NCBI RefSeq assembly: GCF_001613105.1
Contig: NZ_BDBS01000043.1
Location: 53,168 to 117,167 of the forward strand
Length of the DNA: 64,000 nt
Direction: 5' to 3'
Source: Nocardia pseudobrasiliensis NBRC 108224
Lineage (GTDB): Bacteria; Actinomycetota; Actinomycetes; Mycobacteriales; Mycobacteriaceae
Part shown: in pieces, positions 8,869-16,629 of the stretch
Numbering within the stretch: position 1 is the first letter of the stretch
Layout: each line of letters opens with the position of its first letter
Translations under genes and position numbers: made by a program
Notes under the pieces: model-generated
Seen by the model: only the letters and a program-made list of their open reading frames with translations
Databases searched by the model: none
Told to the model about the DNA's origin: nothing

Positions 8869-9597
8869 TCCGCTGTCCCCCAACCCGATCGAGGTCGCGA
8901 TATCACCCAGCGTCGCATCGAACAGCGCGTCCGGATCGGTCACCATCAGCGGATAGTTGCCGAACGCCTCGAGGGTCACATGTCCGTAGAGCCGGGCCCA
9001 GGACTGGATCATGACGTAGCTGATGCCGAGGTTCAGCTTCTCGGCGGGAAACTTCACCCCCGACTCCGACAGCACGCGCAGCAGTTCGGTCTGGAAGGCG
9101 ACCAGATCCCCGCGCAGACCGTCGGGGATGAATTCGGTAGGCGGGGTGACGATCTCGTATTCGGTGAGTAATCGGCCCGCCGCCGCCAGGAACAGCCGAC
9201 CCACCGGTTCGCCGAACTGGCGCATGGCACTGGGCGTTCCGGGGCCGGCGGGCGAGGCGAACACCAGGGTGAATTCGCGCGAGTGGGTCAGCGCCCACTG
9301 CCGGAAACCGCGCAGCACCGCGAAGAACCGGACCCCGGCATCGTCGGGTGCGCCGTCGTGGGCGGCGGTCAGATCCACGGCCAGATCGTCGCAGACATCC
9401 GAGCGCAGGGTGGCCAGCAGATCGTCGCGCGAACCGTAGTAGCGGTAGAGCGCGGGAGCGGTGATGCCGAGCTCCCGCGCGATCGCGCGCAGGGTCACCG
9501 CCTCGGGACCCTGATCGACCAGGAGCGCCCTGGCCACCCGCCGGATGTCCGCGTCGTTGACCGCGGGCGCCCGGCCCCTGCGCGCCGGAATCGTCAT
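8860..9597 (-). CDS. TetR-family regulator with WHG-type ligand domain (copy 2), coupled to P450
   Basis: A 245-residue paralog of the TetR at 4955-5677, sharing the same HTH (TLRAIARELGITAPALYRYYGSR) and the WARLYGHVTLEAFGNYP block. Its ATG at 9595-9597 overlaps the TGA of the P450 gene as ATGA, so the two are translationally coupled and this regulator is expressed with the P450. It may sense a steroid or fatty acyl intermediate and control its own operon, but this is inference. The 3' end overlaps the convergent NACHT gene by nine bases. A longer upstream frame exists but runs inside the P450 gene out of frame and is not used. Confidence 0.87.
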   Translation of the reverse strand: MTIPARRGRAPAVNDADIRRVARALLVDQGPEAVTLRAIARELGITAPALYRYYGSRDDLLATLRSDVCDDLAVDLTAAHDGAPDDAGVRFFAVLRGFRQWALTHSREFTLVFASPAGPGTPSAMRQFGEPVGRLFLAAAGRLLTEYEIVTPPTEFIPDGLRGDLVAFQTELLRVLSESGVKFPAEKLNLGISYVMIQSWARLYGHVTLEAFGNYPLMVTDPDALFDATLGDIATSIGLGDSGSR

Positions 9598-10829
9598 TCG
9601 TATGCGACCTGCCAGCTCTTGATGCCGTTCAACCATCCCGAGCGTAGCCGCTTGGGCTCGGAAATCTGGCGCAGGTTGGGCATCACGTCGGCAATCGCGT
9701 TGAAGATCAGATCCAGTTGCAGCCGGGCCAGATTCGCGCCGAGGCAGTAGTGCGTGCCCGTGCCGCCGAAGCCCACGTGCGGGTTGGGATTGCGCATCAC
9801 GTCGAATTCGAAGGGCCGCTCGAAGTGATCCTCGTCGAAATTGGCCGAGGCGTAGAACAGTCCGACGCGCTGCCCCTTCTTGATCGGAGTGCCGCCGATC
9901 TCGGTATCGCAGGTGGTGGTGCGCTGGAACGCGGTGACCGGGGTGGCCCAGCGGACGATCTCGTCCGGCGCGGTGCGCGGCCGCTCGGCCCGGTAGCGCT
10001 CCCACTGCTCGGGATTGTCGACGAAGGCCTTCATACCGTGGGTGGTGGCATTGCGCGTGGTCTCGTTGCCCGCGGTGGACAGCAGGATCACGAACCAGGC
10101 GAACTCCTCGGAGTTCAGCGCCTCACCGTCGCGGTCGGCCTGCAGCAGCGTGGAGGCGATGTCGTTCACCGGACACCGCTGCTTCTCCTCGGCCAGGTTG
10201 TAGGCGTAGCCCATGATCTGCGCGTTGGCCATCCGGAAATCGCCGTCGAAGTCCGGATCGTCGTAGGAGATCATGTGATTGGTCCACTCGAAGATCTTGT
10301 GCCGATCCTCCTGCGGGATGCCGACCAGTTCGGCGATCGTCTGCAGGGGCAGCTCGCAGGCCACCTGCTGGACGAAATCCCCGCCGCCGTTCTTGCGCGC
10401 CTCGTGCACGATGCGTTCGGCGCGCTCGGTCAGCGCTGCGCGCAGGCTCTCCACCGCGCGCGGGGTGAAGCCCTTGGAGATGATGCGCCGGCTCTTGGTG
10501 TGCACCGGCGGATCCATATTGATCAACAGTCCGGCCTGGATGTCGATCTCCGCGCGCGTGATGTCCGGATTGAACCGGATGATCGCCGAATTCGCGGTCG
10601 AGGAGAAGATCTCGGGATGCTTGGAGATCTCCTTGATGTGATCGAGTTTGGTGACGACCCAATAGCCGCCGTCGTCGAAACCGCTGACCCCGGCCGGCTG
10701 GGGGTTCCACCACACCGGCGCCGTGCGGCGCAGTTCGGCGAACTCCTCGATCGGCAGCCTGGTGGCCCACAGATCCGGATCGGTGAAATCGAACCCGGCG
10801 GGGATCGAGGGCAGGGACGGTGCTGACAC
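9594..10829 (-). CDS. cytochrome P450, CYP125-like steroid C26/27-monooxygenase
   Basis: A 411-residue soluble P450. The heme-binding loop FGGTGTHYCLGANLAR (about 354-369, cysteine 362) and the I-helix AGNETTRNATTHGM match the CYP125 family closely, as do the FDFTDPDLWATRLPIEEFAELR start, TPVTAFQRT and the RLRSGWLNGIKSWQV end. CYP125 enzymes hydroxylate and oxidise the cholesterol side-chain terminus; the exact substrate here is inferred. The start is the GTG at 10829, set by AAAGGAGG at 10835-10842 with a five-base spacer. A KstR-type palindrome lies directly upstream and the TetR gene is coupled downstream. Confidence 0.87.
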   Translation of the reverse strand: MSAPSLPSIPAGFDFTDPDLWATRLPIEEFAELRRTAPVWWNPQPAGVSGFDDGGYWVVTKLDHIKEISKHPEIFSSTANSAIIRFNPDITRAEIDIQAGLLINMDPPVHTKSRRIISKGFTPRAVESLRAALTERAERIVHEARKNGGGDFVQQVACELPLQTIAELVGIPQEDRHKIFEWTNHMISYDDPDFDGDFRMANAQIMGYAYNLAEEKQRCPVNDIASTLLQADRDGEALNSEEFAWFVILLSTAGNETTRNATTHGMKAFVDNPEQWERYRAERPRTAPDEIVRWATPVTAFQRTTTCDTEIGGTPIKKGQRVGLFYASANFDEDHFERPFEFDVMRNPNPHVGFGGTGTHYCLGANLARLQLDLIFNAIADVMPNLRQISEPKRLRSGWLNGIKSWQVAYE

Positions 10830-10834
10830 GGGAA

Positions 10835-10842
10835 CCTCCTTT
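10835..10842 (-). promoter_or_regulatory. strong ribosome binding site deciding the P450 start
   Basis: On the minus strand AAAGGAGG stands five bases before the GTG at 10829. This near-perfect Shine-Dalgarno sequence excludes the longer frame that begins at 10874. Confidence 0.8.
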
Positions 10843-10855
10843 GGAACACGTTCCA
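10842..10855 (-). promoter_or_regulatory. KstR-type operator upstream of the CYP125-like gene
   Basis: TGGAACACGTTCCA matches the published KstR consensus TnnAACnnGTTnnA at all eight fixed positions and is an inverted repeat apart from the central AC. KstR is the TetR repressor of cholesterol catabolism in mycobacteria and rhodococci. The site lies between the promoter region and the ribosome site, where a bound repressor would block transcription. The co-transcribed TetR (8860-9597) could instead be the protein that binds it. Confidence 0.6.
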
Positions 10856-10880
10856 GAGGAGTGAACCACATCACAACCCA

Positions 10881-10915
10881 TTTGTGAACGGGTATTAGTA
10901 AATATCGTTCACAAA
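10881..10915. promoter_or_regulatory. perfect 10-bp inverted repeat upstream of the P450 operon
   Basis: TTTGTGAACG at 10881-10890 and CGTTCACAAA at 10906-10915 are perfect inverted copies around a 15-base AT-rich centre (GGTATTAGTAAATAT). No T-run follows on either strand, so an operator pair around the P450 promoter is more likely than a terminator of the upstream glycosyl-phosphotransferase gene, though that gene ends 26 bases away. Confidence 0.5.
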
Positions 10916-10940
10916 CGTCGCCGGGGGCATTGACGGCGGA

Positions 10941-12428
10941 TCAATAGGCGCCGTCCCCGCGCGTGACCACGCCGATCGTCCGCGCGATGAGCAGCAGATC
11001 CAGCACCATCGACCAGTTCTCCACATAGGACAGATCCAGTCGTACCGAATCCTCGAGCGACAGATCCGAACGCCCGCTGACCTGCCACAGCCCGGTCACG
11101 CCGGGTTTGACCAGCAGCCGCCGCCGCATCATGCCGTCGTAGGAGTCGACCTCGCGACGCACCTGCGGACGCGGGCCCACCACGCTCATATCGCCGCGCA
11201 GCACATTGAAGAACTGCGGCAGCTCGTCGAGGGAGTACTTGCGGATCACCCGGCCCACGGGCGTGATGCGCGGATCCTCGCGCAGCTTGAAGAACAGCGG
11301 ATTGCCGCCGTTGGCATCGATCAGCGCGCCGACGTGAGCGTCGGCGTCGGCGAACATACTGCGGAACTTCACCATCCGGAACGGCTTGCCGTCCCGGCCG
11401 ATTCGCTCCGACAGATAGAACACCGGCCCCGGACTGGTCAGTTTGACCGCGGCCGCGATGCCGATCAGCATCGGCGCGATGGCCAGCAGCGCCGCCGCGG
11501 CGAAGCAGAAGTCGAACACGCCCTTGCCGATCGAACCGGCCCGGCTGTACTGCGGCCGTCCGACGTGCAGCATCGGCATATCGGCGACCAGCCGATGGGT
11601 GAGCCGGGTCTCGGCGATATCGACCAGCCCCGGCGCGACGATGAGCTCCACCCCCAGCGGCGCCAGCTCCCAGGCCATGTACCGGAAATCGGCCGGGCCC
11701 AGATTGTCGGTGGCGGTCACCGCCACGGTGTCCGCACCCGTGCGCCGCACCGCCTCGAGCACCGAACGATCGTCTCCCACAACGGGAACGGTTCGTTTGT
11801 CCACACTCAGATCCGGTGCGGAGCCGTCGGGTGTACAGACCCCTACCACCTGATAGCCGGAGGTCAGTTCGCGCGAGAACGCGGCGACCATAGCGGTGGC
11901 CGAGCTGCGGCTGCCGACCACGAGTACGCGGGTCGAATATCCGCCCGCCACCCGGCGTCTGGCGACCCAGCCGCGCCACAGCCGCCGCTGCACCATCAGG
12001 CCCACCACCCCCAGCGGGAGCGCGATGGCCAGATAACCGCGAGCGATATCGAAGCCGACGATCAGCGAGCCGATCGCGACCACGCCGAACAGCTTCAGCG
12101 TCGCCGCGACGATTCGACGGTATTCCTCTGTGCCGCAGCCGATCACGCGCGGTGAGCGGGTCCCGGCCGCGGCCAGCAGGCCCGCCCACACGACCCCGAG
12201 CAGCAGCGAGACCGCGGTGTAGCGCACCTCCCCGGGTAATCGCATGGCCAACGGCGGATCCGCGGGCCCGCCGAAGCGAATCACCTGCGCGGCGGCGACG
12301 GCCAGGCCGACGACCACGAGATCGCCGATCCACAGCCGCCGAACGTATTCGCTCTGCCATCGCTCTCGTTCGGAGCGTGGCCGCGCCGCTGCGCGCGCGG
12401 GAGTACCCGCGCGGAGTTCGAAACTCAT
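10941..12428 (-). CDS. polyprenyl-phosphate glycosyl-phosphotransferase (WcaJ/WbaP type), initiating enzyme of the glycan locus
   Basis: A 495-residue membrane protein. The N-terminal half has four to five helices and a nucleotide-binding-like CoA_binding_3 region (VVGDDRSVLEAVRRTGADTVAV). The C-terminal third is the bacterial sugar transferase domain with KLTSPGPVFY, RIGRDGKPF, KFRSM, SLDELPQFFNVLRGDMS and VGPRPQ. It attaches the first sugar-1-phosphate to undecaprenyl phosphate at the cytoplasmic face. The start at 12428 was chosen for GGGGGAGG about 11 bases upstream; an ATG 21 bases earlier overlaps that site. It is divergent from the sugar cassette at 12934 across a 505-base control region. 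Confidence 0.9.
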   Translation of the reverse strand: MSFELRAGTPARAAARPRSERERWQSEYVRRLWIGDLVVVGLAVAAAQVIRFGGPADPPLAMRLPGEVRYTAVSLLLGVVWAGLLAAAGTRSPRVIGCGTEEYRRIVAATLKLFGVVAIGSLIVGFDIARGYLAIALPLGVVGLMVQRRLWRGWVARRRVAGGYSTRVLVVGSRSSATAMVAAFSRELTSGYQVVGVCTPDGSAPDLSVDKRTVPVVGDDRSVLEAVRRTGADTVAVTATDNLGPADFRYMAWELAPLGVELIVAPGLVDIAETRLTHRLVADMPMLHVGRPQYSRAGSIGKGVFDFCFAAAALLAIAPMLIGIAAAVKLTSPGPVFYLSERIGRDGKPFRMVKFRSMFADADAHVGALIDANGGNPLFFKLREDPRITPVGRVIRKYSLDELPQFFNVLRGDMSVVGPRPQVRREVDSYDGMMRRRLLVKPGVTGLWQVSGRSDLSLEDSVRLDLSYVENWSMVLDLLLIARTIGVVTRGDGAY

Positions 12429-12857
12429 GAATGAACGCACCTCCCCCATGGGAGAACTCGGTTCCCGTTCCGATCCCCGCTGACCGGTTCCCCATGGGAT
12501 TCAAGACCATGACACCCGATGGGTTCGACGATGTTTCGCCGACCAGAAGCCGAATGTTACTGGGGTACGTGCGGCCGTGTGCGCCGAATGCGCTCGGGGC
12601 CAACGTATCCCGGAGATAGCCCAGAAAGTGGCAACCGGTTCCTTCTCACACACCCCCATTCGGACCTTACCGACGTACCCGCAGGTGCGACCGTCCAGTC
12701 GGCCCCGAAACCCTGTGTGAGTCTTTCATTCCGAGGATTTGCGGAGTAGCTCCTGGAATACTGCCGGGTTTGCGCGAATAAATACCGACCGGAATTCGCG
12801 GGAAGGTCCTCTCAATCTCGGCGCGTCGCCGGTGAAAGGTGTTGTAACGTAACGACA

Positions 12858-12869
12858 GTCGACGTCGAC
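12858..12869. promoter_or_regulatory. perfect 12-bp palindrome upstream of the sugar cassette
   Basis: GTCGACGTCGAC equals its own reverse complement and lies 64 bases before the GTG at 12934, next to a GTAAC-GTAAC direct repeat (12844-12853). It could be an operator for a dimeric regulator; no matching family was recognised. Confidence 0.35.
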
Positions 12870-12881
12870 GTGCAGTTCGTA

Positions 12882-12897
12882 TCGGCGGTTCCGCCGA
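12882..12897. promoter_or_regulatory. 7-bp inverted repeat in the likely 5' leader of the cassette
   Basis: TCGGCGG and CCGCCGA are separated by TT. The gap is too small for a good RNA hairpin loop unless the inner pairs open, so an operator is as likely as an RNA element. Confidence 0.25.
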
Positions 12898-12933
12898 CGA
12901 TTCCGACCCTGCGAAAGGTGGGGGAATTCTCTC

Positions 12934-14172
12934 GTGCGTTGCCGTCTGTGTGACTCCGAACGTCTGGTGAGCGTGGTCGATCTGGGCGCCACACCGCCCT
13001 GCGAAAAGTTCCTCACCGCAGCCGAACTCGATCTTCCCGAGCCGACCTTCCCGCTGCATCTGCGGGTGTGCGCGGATTGTCTGCTGCTGCAGCTGCCCGC
13101 GCTGATCACCCCCGCGGAGACGTTCACCGAGTACGCCTACTTCTCCTCCTACTCCGACAGCTGGGTCCGGCACGCGAAAGCGTTTGTCGATCAAGCGATC
13201 ACGGAGCTGGCGCTGCGCCCTGACTCGTTCGTGGTGGAGGTGGCCAGCAACGACGGCTACCTGCTGCAGCACATGGTCGACGCCGGGGTGGGCTGTCTGG
13301 GCATCGAGCCGTCGGTCAATGTCGGGGCGGCCGCCCGCGACAAGGGCGTGCCGACGGTCACCGCGTTCCTCACCGAGGAACTGGCCAAGGACATCCGCAC
13401 CGAACACGGTCCGGCGGATCTGGTGGTGGCCAACAATGTCTACGCCCATGTCCCGGATCTGCGCGATTTCACCCGCGCGCTGCGCGAACTGCTCGCCGAC
13501 GACGGCTGGCTGTCTATCGAGGTGCACCACGCGCTGAATCTGGTGCGGCTGGGCCAGTTCGACACCATCTATCACGAACATTTCCAGTACTACACGGTCC
13601 TGTCGATCCAGGCCGCCCTGGCCACCGCCGGGCTGACCGTGGTCGACGTGGAACTGCTGCCCACCCACGGCGGATCGCTGCGGGTCTGGGCGCGGCCCCG
13701 GCCGGTCGCGCAGGTCCGTCCGCGGGTGGCCGATCTGCTGCGTGTCGAGGCCGAGGCCGGATTACACAGTGTCGCAGGCTATTCCGGGCTGCGACCGCGC
13801 GCCGAACGGGTGCGCCAGGAGCTGCTGCGCTTCCTGCTGGACTGTCGCGCCGAGGGGCGGCGGGTGGTCGGCTACGGTGCGCCCGGCAAGGGCAACACAC
13901 TGCTCAACTACTGCGGCATCCGGCCGGATCTACTGCCCTACACCGTGGATCGCAACCCGTACAAGCACGGCCGCTACACCCCCGGCACCCGAATTCCGAT
14001 TCTGGCCCCCGAACGCCTCGAGGACGATCGGCCGGATGTGGTGCTGGTGCTGCCGTGGAATCTCGAAGCCGAGATCACCGCGCAGTTGCGGCATATCGGC
14101 TCGTGGGGCGCGGAGCTGGTGTATCCGCTGCCCACATTGCATCGCGTGGAACCCGCAGGGAGTTATTCGTGA
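12934..14172 (+). CDS. sugar C-methyltransferase (zinc-finger N-terminus, Methyltransf_13/14 type)
   Basis: A 412-residue protein of the NDP-sugar C-3-methyltransferase group (TylCIII/EvaC-like). The N-terminal metal site uses CRLCDSE (residues 3-9) and CADCLLLQ. The SAM-binding motif is VVEVASNDGYLLQ (about 93-105) and the catalytic segment is IYHEHFQYYT (about 211-220), followed by the C-terminal domain with VGYGAPGKGNTLLNYCGI. The family methylates a ketosugar nucleotide carbon. The GTG start is preceded by AAAGGTGGGGG about ten bases upstream. It opens a four-gene run whose members overlap at start and stop codons, pointing to synthesis of a branched sugar nucleotide. Confidence 0.88.
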   Translation: MRCRLCDSERLVSVVDLGATPPCEKFLTAAELDLPEPTFPLHLRVCADCLLLQLPALITPAETFTEYAYFSSYSDSWVRHAKAFVDQAITELALRPDSFVVEVASNDGYLLQHMVDAGVGCLGIEPSVNVGAAARDKGVPTVTAFLTEELAKDIRTEHGPADLVVANNVYAHVPDLRDFTRALRELLADDGWLSIEVHHALNLVRLGQFDTIYHEHFQYYTVLSIQAALATAGLTVVDVELLPTHGGSLRVWARPRPVAQVRPRVADLLRVEAEAGLHSVAGYSGLRPRAERVRQELLRFLLDCRAEGRRVVGYGAPGKGNTLLNYCGIRPDLLPYTVDRNPYKHGRYTPGTRIPILAPERLEDDRPDVVLVLPWNLEAEITAQLRHIGSWGAELVYPLPTLHRVEPAGSYS

Positions 14173-14957
14173 AAGTCGTTCTGTTCTGTGGCGGTTACGG
14201 CATGCGCATGCGCGGCGGCACCGAGGATCCGGTACCCAAGCCCATGCAGCTGGTCGGGCCGCGGCCGCTGATCTGGCACGTCATGCGCTACTACGCGCAT
14301 TACGGGCACAAGGATTTCGTACTGTGCCTGGGCTACGGCGCGGCCCACATCAAGAACTTCTTCCTGACCTATCAGGAGTCGGTGTCCAACGACTTCGTCA
14401 TCCGAGGCGGGCAGGTGGAGCTGCTGGCCTCCGATATCAGCGACTGGACCATCACCTTCGTCGATACCGGTCTGGAATCGGCCATCGGCGAACGCCTGCG
14501 CCGGGTGCGCGAACATCTGACCGGGGAGCGCTACTTCCTCGCCAACTACGCCGATGTGCTCACCGACGCGCCGCTGGACGAGATGATCGACAAGACCGTC
14601 TCCGCGGGCGCGGCCGCCTCGATGATGATCGTGCCGCCGCAGTCGTCGTTCCACTGCGTGGATGTCGACGCCGCCGGCAGCGTCGAGCACATCACGCCGG
14701 TCTCACGCCTGCCGATCTGGGAGAACGGGGGCTATTTCGTCCTCACCCAGGAGGTTTTCGATCTGCTGCCGCCCGGCGGTGATCTGGTCGAGGACGCCTG
14801 CGGCGCATTGGCCGCGCAGGGCCGATTGGTCGGCTATCAGCATCTGGGCTTCTGGAAACCGGCCGACACCTTCAAGGAGCGCGCCGAACTCGACGCCGCC
14901 TACCACTCCGGGCAGCGGCCGTGGATGGTGTGGGAGCGGAGCCGGGCCGCATGCTGA
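14169..14957 (+). CDS. sugar-1-phosphate nucleotidyltransferase, glucose-1-phosphate cytidylyltransferase-like
   Basis: A 262-residue enzyme. The N-terminal signature FCGGYGMRMRGGTEDPVPKP is the nucleotide-binding loop of sugar nucleotidyltransferases, and PLIWHVMRYYAHYGHKDFVL with LGYGAAHIKNFF is closest to RfbF, which makes CDP-glucose. It activates a sugar-1-phosphate; which nucleotide it uses cannot be settled here. The GTG start at 14169 overlaps the stop of the methyltransferase gene (GTGA), with GCAGGGAG upstream. The next gene overlaps its end by seven bases. Confidence 0.87.
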   Translation: MKVVLFCGGYGMRMRGGTEDPVPKPMQLVGPRPLIWHVMRYYAHYGHKDFVLCLGYGAAHIKNFFLTYQESVSNDFVIRGGQVELLASDISDWTITFVDTGLESAIGERLRRVREHLTGERYFLANYADVLTDAPLDEMIDKTVSAGAAASMMIVPPQSSFHCVDVDAAGSVEHITPVSRLPIWENGGYFVLTQEVFDLLPPGGDLVEDACGALAAQGRLVGYQHLGFWKPADTFKERAELDAAYHSGQRPWMVWERSRAAC

Positions 14958-15598
14958 GCCTGCGCGGCGACGTGCACGAGATCGCGCTGGTCGGCGCGCA
15001 CTGCGACGATCTGGCGATCGGCGCGGGCGGCACACTGCTGACCCTCGCCGAGGCGACGCCCGGACTGCGGGTCCGGGCGCTGGTGCTGTGCGGCGGGGAT
15101 ACCGACCGCGCGTCCGAGGAGCGGGCCGCGCTCGAATCCTTCTGCCCCGGAGCCGATCTCGAACTGACCGTGCTGACGCTGCCGGACGGGCGCACCCCGT
15201 CCCACTGGGGTATCGCCAAGTCCGCGGTGCACGAGCTGAGCCGCCGCGGCGCACCGGATCTGGTGTTCGCCCCGCAGCCCGGCGACGCCCATCAGGATCA
15301 CCGGCTGCTCGCCGAGCTGGTGCCCACCGAATTCCGCGATCAGCTGGTGCTCGGCTACGAGATCCTCAAGTGGGAGACCGATACGCCGCGGCCCACGCTG
15401 TTTCATCCGCTCAGCACGCAGATCGCGCTGCGCAAGGCGGAGCTGTTGATCAAACACTATCCCTCCCAGCGGGATCGGGACTGGTTCGACGAACAGTCCT
15501 TCCTCGGGCTGGCCCGGCTGCGCGGTGTGCAGTGCCGCGCCCGCTACGCCGAGGCATTCGTGATCGATAAGGCCGCCGTCGTCTTCGGAGGTAAGTGA
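14951..15598 (+). CDS. PIG-L family deacetylase
   Basis: A 215-residue enzyme of the PIG-L/LmbE family. The zinc site reads AHCDD (about 17-21, usually AHPDD) and a second site DAHQDH lies at about 112-117. Relatives remove N-acetyl groups from GlcNAc-inositol, GlcNAc-PI or sugar nucleotides. Between a nucleotidyltransferase and an NDP-sugar epimerase it probably deacetylates a sugar or sugar nucleotide for the glycan, leaving a free amine; this is inference. The ATG at 14951 overlaps the stop of the preceding gene. Cys in place of Pro in the first motif is unusual but not inactivating in principle. Confidence 0.85.
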   Translation: MLSLRGDVHEIALVGAHCDDLAIGAGGTLLTLAEATPGLRVRALVLCGGDTDRASEERAALESFCPGADLELTVLTLPDGRTPSHWGIAKSAVHELSRRGAPDLVFAPQPGDAHQDHRLLAELVPTEFRDQLVLGYEILKWETDTPRPTLFHPLSTQIALRKAELLIKHYPSQRDRDWFDEQSFLGLARLRGVQCRARYAEAFVIDKAAVVFGGK

Positions 15599-15600
15599 CC

Positions 15601-16629
15601 ATGCGGGTTCTGCTCACCGGACATCAGGGATATCTCGGCACGGTCATGGCGCCCGTGCTCGCCGCGGCCGGACACGAGGTGACCGGGCTGGACATCGGCT
15701 ACTTCGCCGACTGCGTACTCGGCGAGGCCCCGACCGATCCGCCGGGCGTCACCGCCGATCTGCGCGAACTGACCGCCGAACATCTGGCCGGATTCGACGC
15801 GGTGGTGCATCTGGCGGCGCTGTCCAACGATCCGCTCGGCGCGCTGGCCCCGCAGATCACCTACGACATCAACTATCACGCCTCGGTGCGGCTGGCCGAA
15901 CTGGCCAAGGCCGCCGGGGTGCGACGGTTCCTGTACGCCTCGACGTGTTCGGTCTACGGTGCGGCCGGGGACGGGCTCGTCGGAGAGGACGCGCCACTGC
16001 GACCGCTCACGCCCTATGCGGAGAGCAAGGTGCGGGTCGAAGACAATGTCGCCGCGCTCGCCGATTCCGGGTTCTGCCCGGTATTCCTGCGCAATGCCAC
16101 CGCCTTCGGCTTCTCGCCGCGGCTGCGCGCCGATATCGTGCTCAACAATCTGGTCGGCTACGCGGTACTGACCGGTGAGGTGCGGGTGCTGTCGGACGGC
16201 ACACCGTGGCGTCCGCTCGTGCACGCCGCCGATATCGCCGCCGCCTTCGCGGCCTGCCTCACCGCGCCCGCCGAGCGAATCTCCGCGCGCGCCTACAATA
16301 TCGGCGACGAATCGAACAATCTGACCGTCGCGCAGATCGCCCAGGCGGTGGTCGAGGCGGTTCCCGGCGCCACGCTCGCCATCACCGGCGAGACCGGCTC
16401 GGATCCGCGCTCCTACCGGGTCGACTTCTCCCGGGCGCGCGCCGAACTGAACTTCCGGGCGGAGTGGAGTGTGGCCGCGGGCGCGGTCGAGCTGGCGCGG
16501 GAGTACCGCGCGCGCGGGCTCACCGCCGCGGATTTCCACTCGCGCTTCACCCGACTGGCTCAGCTGCGCGAGCTCAAAGACACCGGCGCACTGGATGATT
16601 CGCTGCGCCGCCTCACGATCGGGGCGTGA
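15601..16629 (+). CDS. NAD-dependent epimerase/dehydratase (NDP-sugar, extended SDR)
   Basis: A 342-residue extended short-chain dehydrogenase. The nucleotide-binding motif is TGHQGYLG (about 6-13), a variant of TGxxGxxG. It also has HLAALSNDP, STCSVYG and the active-site YAESK pair (tyrosine and lysine near 139-143). It converts a nucleotide sugar by oxidation at C4, as epimerase, dehydratase or reductase; the product is unknown. CGGAGGT lies eight bases before the ATG at 15601. A GTG at 15595 that overlaps the previous stop is possible. Its last 17 bases overlap the convergent RmlC-like gene. Confidence 0.87.
   Translation: MRVLLTGHQGYLGTVMAPVLAAAGHEVTGLDIGYFADCVLGEAPTDPPGVTADLRELTAEHLAGFDAVVHLAALSNDPLGALAPQITYDINYHASVRLAELAKAAGVRRFLYASTCSVYGAAGDGLVGEDAPLRPLTPYAESKVRVEDNVAALADSGFCPVFLRNATAFGFSPRLRADIVLNNLVGYAVLTGEVRVLSDGTPWRPLVHAADIAAAFAACLTAPAERISARAYNIGDESNNLTVAQIAQAVVEAVPGATLAITGETGSDPRSYRVDFSRARAELNFRAEWSVAAGAVELAREYRARGLTAADFHSRFTRLAQLRELKDTGALDDSLRRLTIGA

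Larger units (their letters stand above)
12429..12933. promoter_or_regulatory. divergent control region of the polysaccharide locus
   Basis: About 505 bases without a convincing gene, between the glycosyl-phosphotransferase gene and the sugar cassette. It is less GC-rich than its surroundings and should hold both promoters. The part near the cassette contains a perfect palindrome (12858-12869) and a short inverted repeat (12882-12897). The small open frames here lack codon bias and ribosome sites. Confidence 0.5.

Noticed and set aside
9598..10005. N-terminal extension of the second TetR
   Set aside because: It reads the P450 gene out of frame and has no TetR features; the ATG at 9597 overlaps the P450 stop in the usual coupled manner.
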